Positions 8,167 to 16,593 are shown, numbered from the stretch's first letter. The stretch is DNA of 64,000 bases from Micavibrio_B sp964399985 (GCA_964399985.1 CAYNRY010000002.1:1-64000); one strand, 5' to 3'. Notes: generated by a model not told the origin, from the letters alone. Made by a program: numbers and translations.

Positions 8167-9675
8167 ATGGAACGCCGTCCCCGCAGCCCAACTGGCCGAA
8201 ATGCACCTTCAAACAGCGGCTCAGGCAGAGGTCCGAAAAGCGGTCTAGAATCCGGCTTTCGCAAGCGTTCCGAAGGCGGAAGCGGCAGTAAAGGCGGTAA
8301 TTTCTCAACCCGAGACGGCAAGGAAGGTTTCCGCTCTGACGACTCGTCAAGGTCTGGACCAAAGCGTAGCTATGGCGACCGTCCGCAAAGAGATAATGCC
8401 GACAAGCCACAGCGGTCCTATTCAGATCGCCCAAAGCGTGATTTTAGCGACAGGCCAGCACGCGATGACAATCGCGGCAGCTATGGTGACTCATCAAAAT
8501 CCGGGCCAAAACGTTCTTACGGCGATCGTCCACAAAGAGATAATGCTGACAGGCCGCAACGCGCCTATTCAGATCGTCCAAAACGCGACTTCGGTGACAG
8601 ACCGGCGCGCGATGACAATCGCGGCGGATATAATGACCGTCCCAAAAGAGATTTTGGAGATCGACCGAAGAGAGATTTTGGAGATAAGCCACAACGCTCC
8701 TATGGCGACCGTCCGCAAAGAGATAATGCAGACAGACCGCAGCGCTCTTATGAAGATCGCCCGAAACGTTCATATGGTGACAAACCCGAACGCAGCAGCG
8801 GATATAACGACCGTCCAAAACGTGACTTCGGCGATAGGCCTAAGCGCGATTTCGGTGACAGACCGAAGAGAGACTTTGGGGATAAGCCACAACGCTCTTA
8901 CGGCGACCGCGCGCCGCGTTATACAGGCCCGCGCATTTCGGTCGAAGTCTACGGCATTCACGCCGTTCAGGCCGCGCTTCTTAATCCATCGCGCGTTATC
9001 AAGGCAATTTATGCTACGGAATCCGACATTACCGATATTCAAGGCGCAATCGATCAGGCACTGGAAGACGGTATCCGTCTGCCGGAAGTAACCATCGTCG
9101 AAAAAGAAGCCCTTCACCGCGCACTTCCTCGTGACGCCGTTCACCAAGGCGTCGGCCTCGATACTGAGCCGATGGAAGAAGTTTTCCTGCATGACATTAT
9201 CCGCAAAGCGGAAGTAAAAAAGAAATCAGTTGTTCTTTTGCTCGATCAGGTCACCGACCCGCATAATATCGGCGCCATTTTGCGCTCGGCCTGTGCTTTT
9301 GGCGCGGACGCTGTTGTCGTACAAAGCCGCAATGCGCCGGAGCTTTCGGGCCTTATTACCAAAACTGCAAGCGGTGCTGCCGAGCATGTCCCTCTCGTAT
9401 ATGAGACCAACCTGTCCCGCGCGATTGAAACCCTGAAAGAAGCAGGATTTTTCTGCCTTGCTTTAGATGAACGCGGCACCAGTATTTCCGATGCACCATC
9501 CTATGAGAAAACCGTGCTGGTTCTCGGCGCCGAAGGCCCAGGATTGCGCCCGCTAGTCAAGGAAAATTGCGATCTTCTGGTCAAGCTGCCGACAAGTGGT
9601 GCGATCTCGAGCCTGAATGTTTCGAACGCGGCAGCGATTTCACTGTTTGCGATTGCGTCAAAAAGCTCTAAATAA
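8167..9675 (+). CDS. rlmB: TrmH/RlmB family 23S rRNA 2'-O-methyltransferase with repetitive N-terminal tail
   Basis: A SPOUT-fold methyltransferase, most like RlmB, which methylates Gm2251 in the peptidyl-transferase loop of 23S rRNA. The catalytic half begins near residue 258 with the substrate-binding domain (VEVYGIHAVQAAL). It continues with the SPOUT motifs DQVTDPHNIGAILRSA, GAEGPGL and ISSLNVSNAAAISL, which form the SAM knot. The first roughly 255 residues are highly charged and disordered, built from SYGDRPQR and DFGDRPKR units. RlmB proteins are normally about 250 residues, so this one is doubled. The tail probably binds RNA, which is inference. polA starts 7 bases downstream. Confidence 0.92.
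   Translation: MERRPRSPTGRNAPSNSGSGRGPKSGLESGFRKRSEGGSGSKGGNFSTRDGKEGFRSDDSSRSGPKRSYGDRPQRDNADKPQRSYSDRPKRDFSDRPARDDNRGSYGDSSKSGPKRSYGDRPQRDNADRPQRAYSDRPKRDFGDRPARDDNRGGYNDRPKRDFGDRPKRDFGDKPQRSYGDRPQRDNADRPQRSYEDRPKRSYGDKPERSSGYNDRPKRDFGDRPKRDFGDRPKRDFGDKPQRSYGDRAPRYTGPRISVEVYGIHAVQAALLNPSRVIKAIYATESDITDIQGAIDQALEDGIRLPEVTIVEKEALHRALPRDAVHQGVGLDTEPMEEVFLHDIIRKAEVKKKSVVLLLDQVTDPHNIGAILRSACAFGADAVVVQSRNAPELSGLITKTASGAAEHVPLVYETNLSRAIETLKEAGFFCLALDERGTSISDAPSYEKTVLVLGAEGPGLRPLVKENCDLLVKLPTSGAISSLNVSNAAAISLFAIASKSSK
8340..8925 (+). repeat. Tandem coding repeats in the rlmB tail
   Basis: About two dozen degenerate units of 18-27 bases encode Y/F-G-D-R-P-x-R octapeptides and longer blocks. Some blocks recur almost verbatim, for example the DFGDRPKRDFGD segments at about 8644-8690 and 8821-8886, which points to recent slippage or unequal recombination. 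The repeats stay in frame throughout. Confidence 0.85.
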
Positions 9676-9681
9676 GAGGGC

Positions 9682-12495
9682 ATGGCCCAAACAGCAAAAT
9701 TAGAAAATATCGACGATCAGGAATTATTCCTGATCGATGGCTCGGGCTTTATCTTCCGCGCCTTTCATGCCCTGCCACCTTTGACACGTCCGTCCGATAA
9801 AACGCCGGTCGGCGCGGTGATGGGTTTTTGCAATATGATTTTCAAATTGCTGTCCGACCATCCGGACGCGCGAGTCGCCGTGATCTTCGATGCCACGCGC
9901 CATAATTTCCGCAATGAGATTTATCCCGCTTATAAAGCCAATCGCTCTGAGACACCGGAAGATCTGATCCCGCAATTCCCGTTAATCCGCGAAGCGACCG
10001 CCGCCTTCGGCCTTCCCTGTCTCGAGCTTGACGGGTATGAAGCCGATGATCTGATCGCCACATATGCCAGATGTGCCCGCGAAAAAGGCATCAAAGCCGT
10101 CATCGTTTCTTCCGACAAGGATTTGATGCAACTTGTTTATGACGGTCAGGTCCGGATGCTCGACCCGATCAAGCAAACTTATATCGGCGAAGAACAGGTT
10201 TTTGAGAAGTTTGGCGTGAAACCGGATAAGGTGACCGATATTCAGGCACTCGCTGGAGATTCCATCGACAATGTACCCGGCGTCCCTGGTATCGGTATCA
10301 AGACCGCCGCCGAGTTGATTAATCTCTATGGCGATCTCGAAGGTTTGATCGCCAATATCTCGCAGATCAAACAGCCTAAGCGCCGCGAGACTCTAGAGAA
10401 TAATATCGAAAATGCGCGCATTTCAAAAAAACTCGTCGTGCTCGATGAAAACGTGCCAATCCCTATTCCGCTCGATGATTTAAAACCCGAACATCCTTTC
10501 TCTGAAAAGCTGATTTCGTTTTTGCAATATCAAGGTTTTAAAACACTGGTATCGCGCATTTCGGCGAGAACCGGCATCGATACATCCGAAACCGCCAAGC
10601 CTTTGAAACGCGATTATGCCGCGCCGTCCGTAGCACCGTCGAAACCTGCTGTACAAATCGATGCCGAAAAAAATTATGAGCTGATCACCACAGAAGACCG
10701 CCTGAAATTCTATATCGAACAAGCCTATGAAACCGGCATCTTGGCGTTCGATACCGAAACCACAGACCTAACGCCCGCCAAGGCCAGTCTCTGCGGCATC
10801 TCGCTGTCTTACGCGCCGGGGCAGGCCTGTTATATCGCTGTCGGCCATTGCAAAGGCGGGGATTTATTCGGCGATCACTCGGATACGCCGGCACAGCTTA
10901 AAAAAGCACGCGTCATCGAATTGTTAAAACCAATTCTCGAAGATCAATCGGTTTTAAAAGTCGCGCACAATATGAAATATGACTGGCAGATGCTGGCCAA
11001 GGAAGGTGTCGATACGGCGCCTTGCGACGATACGATTTTAATGTCTTACGTTTGTGACGGAACCCAGCACGGTCACGGCCTTGATGAACTGGCGCAGCTT
11101 TTCTTCGATCATAAAATGACCACTTATGACGAGGTTACTGGCACGGGAAAAAACCGCATCACCTTCGATCAGGTGGAACTGCAAAAAGCCGCGCTATATG
11201 CGGCGGAAGACGCCGATTATACGCTGCGTCTTTATAATCACTTTAAACCTCTCATTGCGCAAAACCGCGTGTCGGTTGTCTATGAAGATATCGAGCGACC
11301 GCTTTGTCCGATCATCGCGCAGATGGAACTTGATGGCATCAAGGTCGATCTGGATGTTTTAAAATCTTTAAGCCACAAATTCGGCGAAAAAATCGCCCAG
11401 ATGGAAAAAGAAATTTATAAAGATTCCGGTCATGAATTTAATATCGGCTCGCCAAAGCAGCTCGGCGCGGTTTTATTTGACTCTATGGGTCTGCCCGGCG
11501 GCGGAAAAACGAAAACCGGGGAATGGTCGACAGCGGTTGATGTGCTCGAAGATCTCGCCGCCCAAGGCCATGAATTTGTCCGTAAAATCCTGACATGGCG
11601 TCAGCTCTCGAAACTGAAATCCACCTATACCGAAGCCTTGCAACTCGCCGCCATTCCGGCGACATCGCGCGTGCATACGTCTTATGCCATGGCGCTGACC
11701 TCTACAGGCCGCCTGTCATCGTCAGATCCGAATTTGCAAAACATCCCGATCCGCACCGAAGAAGGCAAGATGATCCGCACCGCCTTTGTTGCAGAAGAAG
11801 GAAAAGTTTTACTATCCGCCGATTATTCACAAATCGAATTGCGACTGGTCGCCGAAATGGCAGGCATCAAAGCCCTGCAACAAGCGTTTCGCGATAATAT
11901 CGATATTCACTCGGCCACCGCTTCCCAAGTGTTCGACGTGCCGCTCGACCAGATGACATCGGATATTCGCCGTAAAGCAAAAGCCATTAATTTCGGTATT
12001 ATCTATGGTATTTCCGGTTTCGGTCTCGCCAATCAACTTGGCATCTCCAATTCCGAAGCCAGCATGTATATCAAACAATATTTCGTGCGCTTTCCAGAGC
12101 TTGCCAATTTCATGGAAGAGACAAAAATTTTCGCGCGTGAAAACGGCTATGTGAAAACGCTGCTGGGCCGTAAATGTTTCATCCCGGGCATTCAGGATAG
12201 AAATCCCGCCCGCCGTTCGGGTGCCGAGCGGCAAGCGATCAACGCACCTGTGCAAGGCACCGCGGCGGATTTGATCAAGCTTGCCATGGTCCGCCTCGAC
12301 CGTTTGATCAAAAGCGGCGAACTTGACGCCAAGATGCTCTTACAGGTTCATGACGAACTGGTTTTTGAAATACCGGAAGATCAGGCCGAGGCGATGGCCC
12401 CGATCATCAAACGCGAGATGGAAGCCGTGGCCAGTTTTTCGGTGCCATTGGTCGTTGAAACAGGTATTGCCAAAAACTGGGCAGATGCGCATTAA
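9682..12495 (+). CDS. polA: DNA polymerase I
   Basis: Repair polymerase that fills gaps and removes Okazaki primers. At 937 residues it has all three domains. The 5' nuclease spans roughly residues 1-300 (DGSGFIFRAFHALP, GYEADDLIATYA, SSDKDLMQLV). The 3'-5' proofreading exonuclease spans about 330-530 with its acidic residues kept (AFDTETTDL, HNMKYDWQML, AEDADYTLRL). The family A polymerase has motif A DYSQIELRLVAEMAG, motif B RRKAKAINFGIIYGISGFG and motif C QVHDELVFE. It follows rlmB by 6 bases and precedes gpt by 6, so the three genes form one unit. Confidence 0.98.
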   Translation: MAQTAKLENIDDQELFLIDGSGFIFRAFHALPPLTRPSDKTPVGAVMGFCNMIFKLLSDHPDARVAVIFDATRHNFRNEIYPAYKANRSETPEDLIPQFPLIREATAAFGLPCLELDGYEADDLIATYARCAREKGIKAVIVSSDKDLMQLVYDGQVRMLDPIKQTYIGEEQVFEKFGVKPDKVTDIQALAGDSIDNVPGVPGIGIKTAAELINLYGDLEGLIANISQIKQPKRRETLENNIENARISKKLVVLDENVPIPIPLDDLKPEHPFSEKLISFLQYQGFKTLVSRISARTGIDTSETAKPLKRDYAAPSVAPSKPAVQIDAEKNYELITTEDRLKFYIEQAYETGILAFDTETTDLTPAKASLCGISLSYAPGQACYIAVGHCKGGDLFGDHSDTPAQLKKARVIELLKPILEDQSVLKVAHNMKYDWQMLAKEGVDTAPCDDTILMSYVCDGTQHGHGLDELAQLFFDHKMTTYDEVTGTGKNRITFDQVELQKAALYAAEDADYTLRLYNHFKPLIAQNRVSVVYEDIERPLCPIIAQMELDGIKVDLDVLKSLSHKFGEKIAQMEKEIYKDSGHEFNIGSPKQLGAVLFDSMGLPGGGKTKTGEWSTAVDVLEDLAAQGHEFVRKILTWRQLSKLKSTYTEALQLAAIPATSRVHTSYAMALTSTGRLSSSDPNLQNIPIRTEEGKMIRTAFVAEEGKVLLSADYSQIELRLVAEMAGIKALQQAFRDNIDIHSATASQVFDVPLDQMTSDIRRKAKAINFGIIYGISGFGLANQLGISNSEASMYIKQYFVRFPELANFMEETKIFARENGYVKTLLGRKCFIPGIQDRNPARRSGAERQAINAPVQGTAADLIKLAMVRLDRLIKSGELDAKMLLQVHDELVFEIPEDQAEAMAPIIKREMEAVASFSVPLVVETGIAKNWADAH

Positions 12496-12501
12496 TAAGT
12501 C

Positions 12502-12990
12502 ATGACATACACAAACGATTACCCCGTATCCTGGGAAGATATTCACGTCACTTCGAAAGCCTTGGCGGTTAAACTTAAAGACAAAGGTCCGTTTAAAGGC
12601 ATTGTCGCTGTAGCGCGTGGCGGACTTATTCCGGCAAGTCAGGTTGCGTATGAACTCGATATTCACCTGATTGAAACCATCAGCGTTACTAGTTACGACC
12701 ATAAGAGCCAGTCCGAGACCAAAATCGCCTCTGCTCCCCAGCATGCCGCAGACGGCGAAGGCTGGCTCGTCATCGATGAATTATCGGATACTGGCAACAC
12801 ATTCCGCGCTATTCGTACAATCCTGCCCAAAGCTACCTATGTTTGCCTTTATGCAAAACCGAAAGGAGTGGAAGTCGTCGATGTCTATGTCACCGATGTG
12901 CCGCAGGATAGCTGGATTTACCTGCCTTGGGACGATTTGAACTTTCCAGCCCATATTTTCGAGAAAATCGGCAAACATTTGAAGCAATAA
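12502..12990 (+). CDS. gpt: Xanthine-guanine phosphoribosyltransferase
   Basis: Salvages guanine, xanthine and hypoxanthine to their nucleotides using PRPP. The PRPP loop is WLVIDELSDTGNT, VAVARGGLIPA is the N-terminal phosphate motif, and the C-terminal DSWIYLPWD is typical of Gpt rather than Hpt. It is 162 residues against 152 for E. coli Gpt. It lies 6 bases after polA, so it probably shares that transcript. Confidence 0.9.
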   Translation: MTYTNDYPVSWEDIHVTSKALAVKLKDKGPFKGIVAVARGGLIPASQVAYELDIHLIETISVTSYDHKSQSETKIASAPQHAADGEGWLVIDELSDTGNTFRAIRTILPKATYVCLYAKPKGVEVVDVYVTDVPQDSWIYLPWDDLNFPAHIFEKIGKHLKQ

Positions 12991-13035
12991 ACCCTTGCTT
13001 TTGCGCCCTTTCCTTGTGTATAACCGCTCCAACTG

Positions 13036-13078
13036 CCCGTCTGGCTATAGGAAACTTTGGCATGCCTCGACGGGTTTT
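13036..13078 (+). promoter_or_regulatory. Hairpin plus T-run in the rpmI-rplT leader, possible attenuator
   Basis: CCCGTC (13036-13041) pairs with GACGGG (13069-13074), with an extra GGC/GCC step inside, and TTTTAT follows. It lies between gpt and rpmI, 30 bases before the rpmI start. This could be the gpt terminator, or the L20-type leader that controls rpmI-rplT in other bacteria. The 120-bp gap offers no other structure that I see. Confidence 0.5.
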
Positions 13079-13107
13079 ATTTAATATCAAATACTTAGGA
13101 GATAGAA

Positions 13108-13476
13108 ATGCCGAAGATGAAGACCAAAGGCGCTGCTAAAAAGCGCTTTCAGGTGACAGGCAAGGGCCGCGTGAAATTCAAGCAGTCCTTTTCCCGCCAC
13201 ATGATGATGAACAAGCCGAAATCGATGAAACGCAAAGCTCGTGGAATGGAAATTCTGAACGAGTCTGATGCGAAAATCATTCTCGATAACTTCCTGCCTT
13301 ATGAGCGCGGATTGAAAAAAGCGAAGAAGTCACCTTCTCCTGCTGAATCCGCCGCCAAAAAAGCCGCAGCGAATGCAAATGTCAAAAAACCGGCAGTGAA
13401 AAAAGCCGCAGCACCTAAAGCTGCCGTTAAAAAAGCACCTGCTGCAAAGAAAACAACAAAAGCGAAGGGAGAGTAA
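13108..13476 (+). CDS. rpmI: Ribosomal protein L35 with long Lys/Ala/Pro C-terminal tail
   Basis: The first 65-70 residues are a normal L35 (MPKMKTKGAAKKRFQVTGKG, SRHMMMNKPKSMKRKARG, the last strand ending in FLPYERG). L35 is usually about 65 residues, but this one is 122. The extra 50 residues are almost only Lys, Ala, Pro and Val (KKAAAPKAAVKK-type), like the tail of histone H1. The start has GGAG five bases upstream (TTAGGAGATAGAAATG). rplT starts 4 bases after it. infC, the common upstream partner, is absent and gpt takes its place. Confidence 0.95.
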   Translation: MPKMKTKGAAKKRFQVTGKGRVKFKQSFSRHMMMNKPKSMKRKARGMEILNESDAKIILDNFLPYERGLKKAKKSPSPAESAAKKAAANANVKKPAVKKAAAPKAAVKKAPAAKKTTKAKGE

Positions 13477-13480
13477 ATAG

Positions 13481-13858
13481 ATGTCTCGCGCTAAAAAAGG
13501 TACTCCACGCGCTCACGCCCGTCACACCAAAATCCTGAAACTTGCCAAAGGCTATCGCGGCCGCTCCGGTAATTGTTACCGCCCGGCGCTGCAACGCGTC
13601 GAAAAAGCGCTGCAATACGCTTACCGCGACCGTCGCAACAAGAAACGCGATTTCCGCGGTTTGTGGATCCAGCGTATCAACGCGGCATCCCGCGAACTGG
13701 GCTTAACATATGCTCAATTTATGGGCGGCGTTCACAAAGCCGGCATCGAGCTGGATCGTAAAATCCTTGCCGATATGGCGGTTAACGATGCTGCAGGCTT
13801 TAAAGCTGTTTTTGAAATGGCGAAAGCTGCGCTCGATAAAGCGAAAAAAGCTGCTTAA
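13481..13858 (+). CDS. rplT: Ribosomal protein L20
   Basis: Binds 23S rRNA early in assembly of the large subunit and often represses its own operon. The N-terminal arm (MSRAKKGTPRAHARHTKIL, LAKGYRGR) and the C-terminal globular part (RDFRGLWIQRINAA, LGLTYAQFM) are fully typical. At 125 residues it is slightly long, with a Lys/Ala-rich end (AALDKAKKAA) recalling the L35 tail. It follows rpmI by 4 bases and is followed by a terminator. Confidence 0.98.
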   Translation: MSRAKKGTPRAHARHTKILKLAKGYRGRSGNCYRPALQRVEKALQYAYRDRRNKKRDFRGLWIQRINAASRELGLTYAQFMGGVHKAGIELDRKILADMAVNDAAGFKAVFEMAKAALDKAKKAA

Positions 13859-13907
13859 TACTCTTTAAATAAGAGCGGTTCCCGCTCTGGGTTTGAAATA
13901 AAGCAAT

Positions 13908-13941
13908 TTAGAAAAAGCAGCCCCAACAGGCTGCTTTTTTG
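13908..13941 (+). terminator. Rho-independent terminator after rplT
   Basis: AAAAAGCAGCC and GGCTGCTTTTTT form an 11-bp stem around CCAACA and end in a T run. A second, smaller hairpin (AGAGCGG/CCGCTCT) precedes it at 13872-13887. It separates the ribosomal pair from the HAD-pheS unit. Confidence 0.88.
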
Positions 13942-13954
13942 TTATAGAGGATAC

Positions 13955-14653
13955 ATGACCAAAAAACTCTTCATCTTCGACTGGAACGGCACGTTGTTAT
14001 TCGACACGGCGGCCAATCATGCAGGCTTTAACGAGACGCTGAAACTCTTCGGCCAAGAACCCGTCAGCCATGACCAATATCGCGAAACGATGGATTTTCC
14101 ACTGGTGCATGTCTACACACGCAACGGCGTACATGTTGACGATTACCTCGGTCGTTTTCAGGATGCGACCGATGTCTTCTTTAACACTTATCGCCCGCTG
14201 GCCAAATCCTGCCCTCTCAAAGAAAATACAATCGAGTTGCTAGAATTCCTGATGGATCACGATTACGACTTAATGGTTCTCTCCAACCAGAACGATATCG
14301 ATCTCCACGATCAGATCGCCGAGCGCCACATCACACGCTATTTCAAAATCATTTCGGGCAATCAGGAAAATTCGGTTCTTGGCTATACCACTACCAACAA
14401 GCTCCAACGTTTGGAAAAAATACTGGCTGAAAACGACTACGATCTGAGCGAGAGCTATATTATCGGCGATTCTCTCGAAGAGCCGGAAATTGCCCATCGC
14501 CTCGGGCTTAACTGCATTTCCGTGACTTGGGGTTGTTTTTCACGTCACCGTCTTGAGAAAACAACGACCAATCATATGATCGACGATCTTGCGCAAGTAC
14601 AGGAAATCCTGCAAAAATTGCCAAAGGAAAATGGCTTGAAGGAAGCAATGTAA
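13955..14653 (+). CDS. HAD-superfamily phosphatase (phosphoglycolate phosphatase-like)
   Basis: A haloacid-dehalogenase fold hydrolase. Motif I is FDWNGTLLFD: the nucleophile Asp9 is present, but the usual second Asp is Asn, a variant seen in several HAD groups. Motif II is LSNQN, and motif IV is YIIGDSLEEPEIA, a conserved GDS with acidic residues after it. The cap domain spans residues 20-95. The ATG overlap with pheS (both at 14653) implies co-translation. Substrate unknown; small phosphate esters such as phosphoglycolate are typical for the group. Confidence 0.75.
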   Translation: MTKKLFIFDWNGTLLFDTAANHAGFNETLKLFGQEPVSHDQYRETMDFPLVHVYTRNGVHVDDYLGRFQDATDVFFNTYRPLAKSCPLKENTIELLEFLMDHDYDLMVLSNQNDIDLHDQIAERHITRYFKIISGNQENSVLGYTTTNKLQRLEKILAENDYDLSESYIIGDSLEEPEIAHRLGLNCISVTWGCFSRHRLEKTTTNHMIDDLAQVQEILQKLPKENGLKEAM

Positions 14654-15744
14654 TGGATACCTCTGCTCTTAAAAAAGAATTGATCGAGATGGTCGGCGCA
14701 GCCAATGACTTGACCTCTCTGGAAAACGCCCGCGTCACCGCTTTGGGTAAAAAAGGCCGTATTACCGATCTGATGAAAGACCTCGGCAAGATGGACCCCG
14801 AAGCGCGCAAAACAGCCGGTGCCGCGCTTAATGTTTTAAAAGATGAGATCGCCGAGCTGATCGCAAAACAGGAAGCTGCGCTTCAGCGTCAGGAAATGGA
14901 TCGCCGTCTGGCATCCGAAACCATCGATGTAACGCTATCGGTACGCCCAAGCCATAAAGGCTCGATCCACCCGATCAGTCAAACGATGGACGAACTGAAT
15001 TCCATTTTTGCCGATATGGGTTTTACCGCGATTGACGGTCCGGATATCGAAGACGACTTCCATAATTTTACCGCGCTGAATTTCCCGCAAGGCCACCCGG
15101 CGCGGGAAATGCACGACACATTCTATCTGCCGGATGATGAAAGCAAGGAAGGCGAAGCGAAACGCAAACTCCTGCGTACGCACACCTCGACAATGCAAGT
15201 ACGCCATATGCTGAACAACAAGCCGCCAATCAAGATCATCTGCATGGGCCGCGTGTATCGCTCCGATTACGATATGACCCACACGCCGGTTTTCCACCAG
15301 ATGGAAGGCCTGTTCATCGACAAGAATGTGACGATGGCGCATTTGAAAGGCTGCCTCACTGATTTCGTTCGCACCTTCTTTGGTGTTGATGATTTGCCGG
15401 TGCGTTTCCGCCCGAGTTTCTTTCCCTTCACAGAAACCTCCGCCGAAGTCGATATCGGCTGCTGGCGCGAAAACGGCGAATTGAAACTAGGGGCCGCGCC
15501 AAAAGGCCAAGAGCAAAAATGGATGGAAATCCTCGGCTCCGGCATGGTGCATCCGAATGTTTTGAAAAACTGCGGTATCGATCCTACCGAATATCAAGGC
15601 TTTGCCTTTGGTATGGGATTAGAGCGCATGACCATGCTTAAATACGGTATCCCTGATTTGCGCACATTCTTCGATGCCGATACACGCTGGCTATCCCATT
15701 ACGGCTTCGACCCTTTAAACCGCCCCAACAGAGCGACGAAATAA
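14653..15744 (+). CDS. pheS: Phenylalanyl-tRNA synthetase alpha subunit
   Basis: Catalytic subunit of the alpha2-beta2 synthetase that charges tRNA-Phe. An N-terminal coiled coil (residues 1-90) binds the tRNA. Class II motif 2 is GRVYRSDYDMTHTPVFHQME and motif 3 is GFAFGMGLERMTMLKYGIPD. At 363 residues it has the normal length. Its stop overlaps the next start by one base, but the next gene is an unrelated hypothetical. pheT lies 850 bases further on. Confidence 0.98.
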   Translation: MDTSALKKELIEMVGAANDLTSLENARVTALGKKGRITDLMKDLGKMDPEARKTAGAALNVLKDEIAELIAKQEAALQRQEMDRRLASETIDVTLSVRPSHKGSIHPISQTMDELNSIFADMGFTAIDGPDIEDDFHNFTALNFPQGHPAREMHDTFYLPDDESKEGEAKRKLLRTHTSTMQVRHMLNNKPPIKIICMGRVYRSDYDMTHTPVFHQMEGLFIDKNVTMAHLKGCLTDFVRTFFGVDDLPVRFRPSFFPFTETSAEVDIGCWRENGELKLGAAPKGQEQKWMEILGSGMVHPNVLKNCGIDPTEYQGFAFGMGLERMTMLKYGIPDLRTFFDADTRWLSHYGFDPLNRPNRATK

Positions 15745-16139
15745 TGATTGGGCCTCATGAAGGCAAAGAACTTGAATTGATGATGGCAGGTGAAAAACAT
15801 CTGGCTGTATTTCATGATGTTCTTCCGGATGAAGGCATAATTGATGAACAAATAATACCAGATGAGAAATTTTCTTCTTATGTAGAAGCTGGAAAGCTTG
15901 AGCGCTTTGAAGAAAATATATGGTCAGAAAAATATCAAGAATTTATCAAATATGTATTATTCGTATTGCCTGATTCTAAATGGCGTGCTGAAGCTTATCT
16001 GGATTTAATAAAACAGCTCCATGCCAAAAAAAAGATTCATCATGAAAATAATGATATCTTTTTTGGCATGCTTCTTGATTATACATCCGAAGATATTGCG
16101 GACTTTTTAGAACATCAGAAAAGATTTATTACAGCTTAG
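15744..16139 (+). CDS. Hypothetical protein between pheS and pheT, 131 aa
   Basis: I do not recognise this protein. It is acidic, with paired Glu/Asp and His-rich patches (KKKIHHENND), and helical in composition, with no membrane segment. Its ATG overlaps the pheS stop (TAATG), so it is translationally coupled to pheS. Base composition is far more AT-rich than pheS or pheT (AAAATATATGG, GATATTTTT runs), which suggests later acquisition. Its 3' end overlaps the convergent minus-strand gene by 11 bases. Confidence 0.6.
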   Translation: MIGPHEGKELELMMAGEKHLAVFHDVLPDEGIIDEQIIPDEKFSSYVEAGKLERFEENIWSEKYQEFIKYVLFVLPDSKWRAEAYLDLIKQLHAKKKIHHENNDIFFGMLLDYTSEDIADFLEHQKRFITA

Positions 16140-16476
16140 AATGGCATGAAGGGCAGATATCGCCTTTAGAACCACCATGAGGTCCACCGCATATTGTGCA
16201 CCACAAAGTCGGGCTTCTAGCAGCTTCTTCCATTCGCTTATTTATTTCTCTAAGCGTTTCTCCATCTGGATTAACAATTGCATCTTTTTTAAGATTATTA
16301 TCTTTTTGAAATAGCTCTATTGAATCAAAAATATTTCGATCAGCGTAAGGAGTTATGCCGTATTCTGGCTCTGGATAATATCCAAGCCTGTTTAAAGCCG
16401 ATTTAACAGTAAAAATATCCTCTTCCTGCATTGAAGCATCATTAGAGCGAATAGGTTTTTGGATTTGTATTTTCAT
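16129..16476 (-). CDS. Peptidoglycan-binding-like domain plus zinc-ribbon protein, 115 aa
   Basis: The start MKIQIQKP at 16476 is supported by the AGAGGTTATCC sequence just before it. Residues 15-85 (VKSALNRLGYY, the ADRNIFDSIELFQKDNNL region, DGETLREINKRM) follow the three-helix pattern of PG_binding_1 domains, including the grammar 'L..LGY....G...DG.T..AI..FQ...GL.vDG.vg..T...i'. Residues 92-113 hold CTICGG and CPSCHS, a four-cysteine zinc ribbon. No signal peptide is present, so a role on peptidoglycan is doubtful. The opposite orientation and AT-rich composition mark it as an insertion between pheS and pheT. Confidence 0.6.
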   Translation of the reverse strand: MKIQIQKPIRSNDASMQEEDIFTVKSALNRLGYYPEPEYGITPYADRNIFDSIELFQKDNNLKKDAIVNPDGETLREINKRMEEAARSPTLWCTICGGPHGGSKGDICPSCHSKL

Positions 16477-16489
16477 GGATAACCTCTTA

Positions 16490-16520
16490 AATAAAAAGCC
16501 GCTCAAAAAATATGAGCGGC
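16490..16520 (-). terminator. Terminator-shaped hairpin in the leader of the zinc-ribbon gene
   Basis: GCCGCTCA and TGAGCGGC form a perfect 8-bp stem. Read on the minus strand it is followed by TTTTTATTT, then the ribosome binding site and start at 16476. There is no minus-strand gene upstream, so it could be a leader attenuator or a stop for antisense transcription out of pheT. Confidence 0.55.
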
Positions 16521-16593
16521 GGGCAAAATTGTACTGAAGATAAGATCTACATAGGATAAATTTCCTATTTTGTCAAGTTTTCTTGGAGATTAG

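Noticed and set aside
8340..8925. Possible CRISPR array
   Set aside because: The repeats are of variable length, degenerate, in frame and without unique spacers of constant size. They encode a protein tail.
8372..9091. A 239-codon plus-strand frame inside rlmB, and long minus-strand frames opposite it
   Set aside because: They exist because the rlmB tail is built of repeats, which keep other frames open. They have no ribosome binding site and no known motif; the rlmB frame carries the SPOUT domain.
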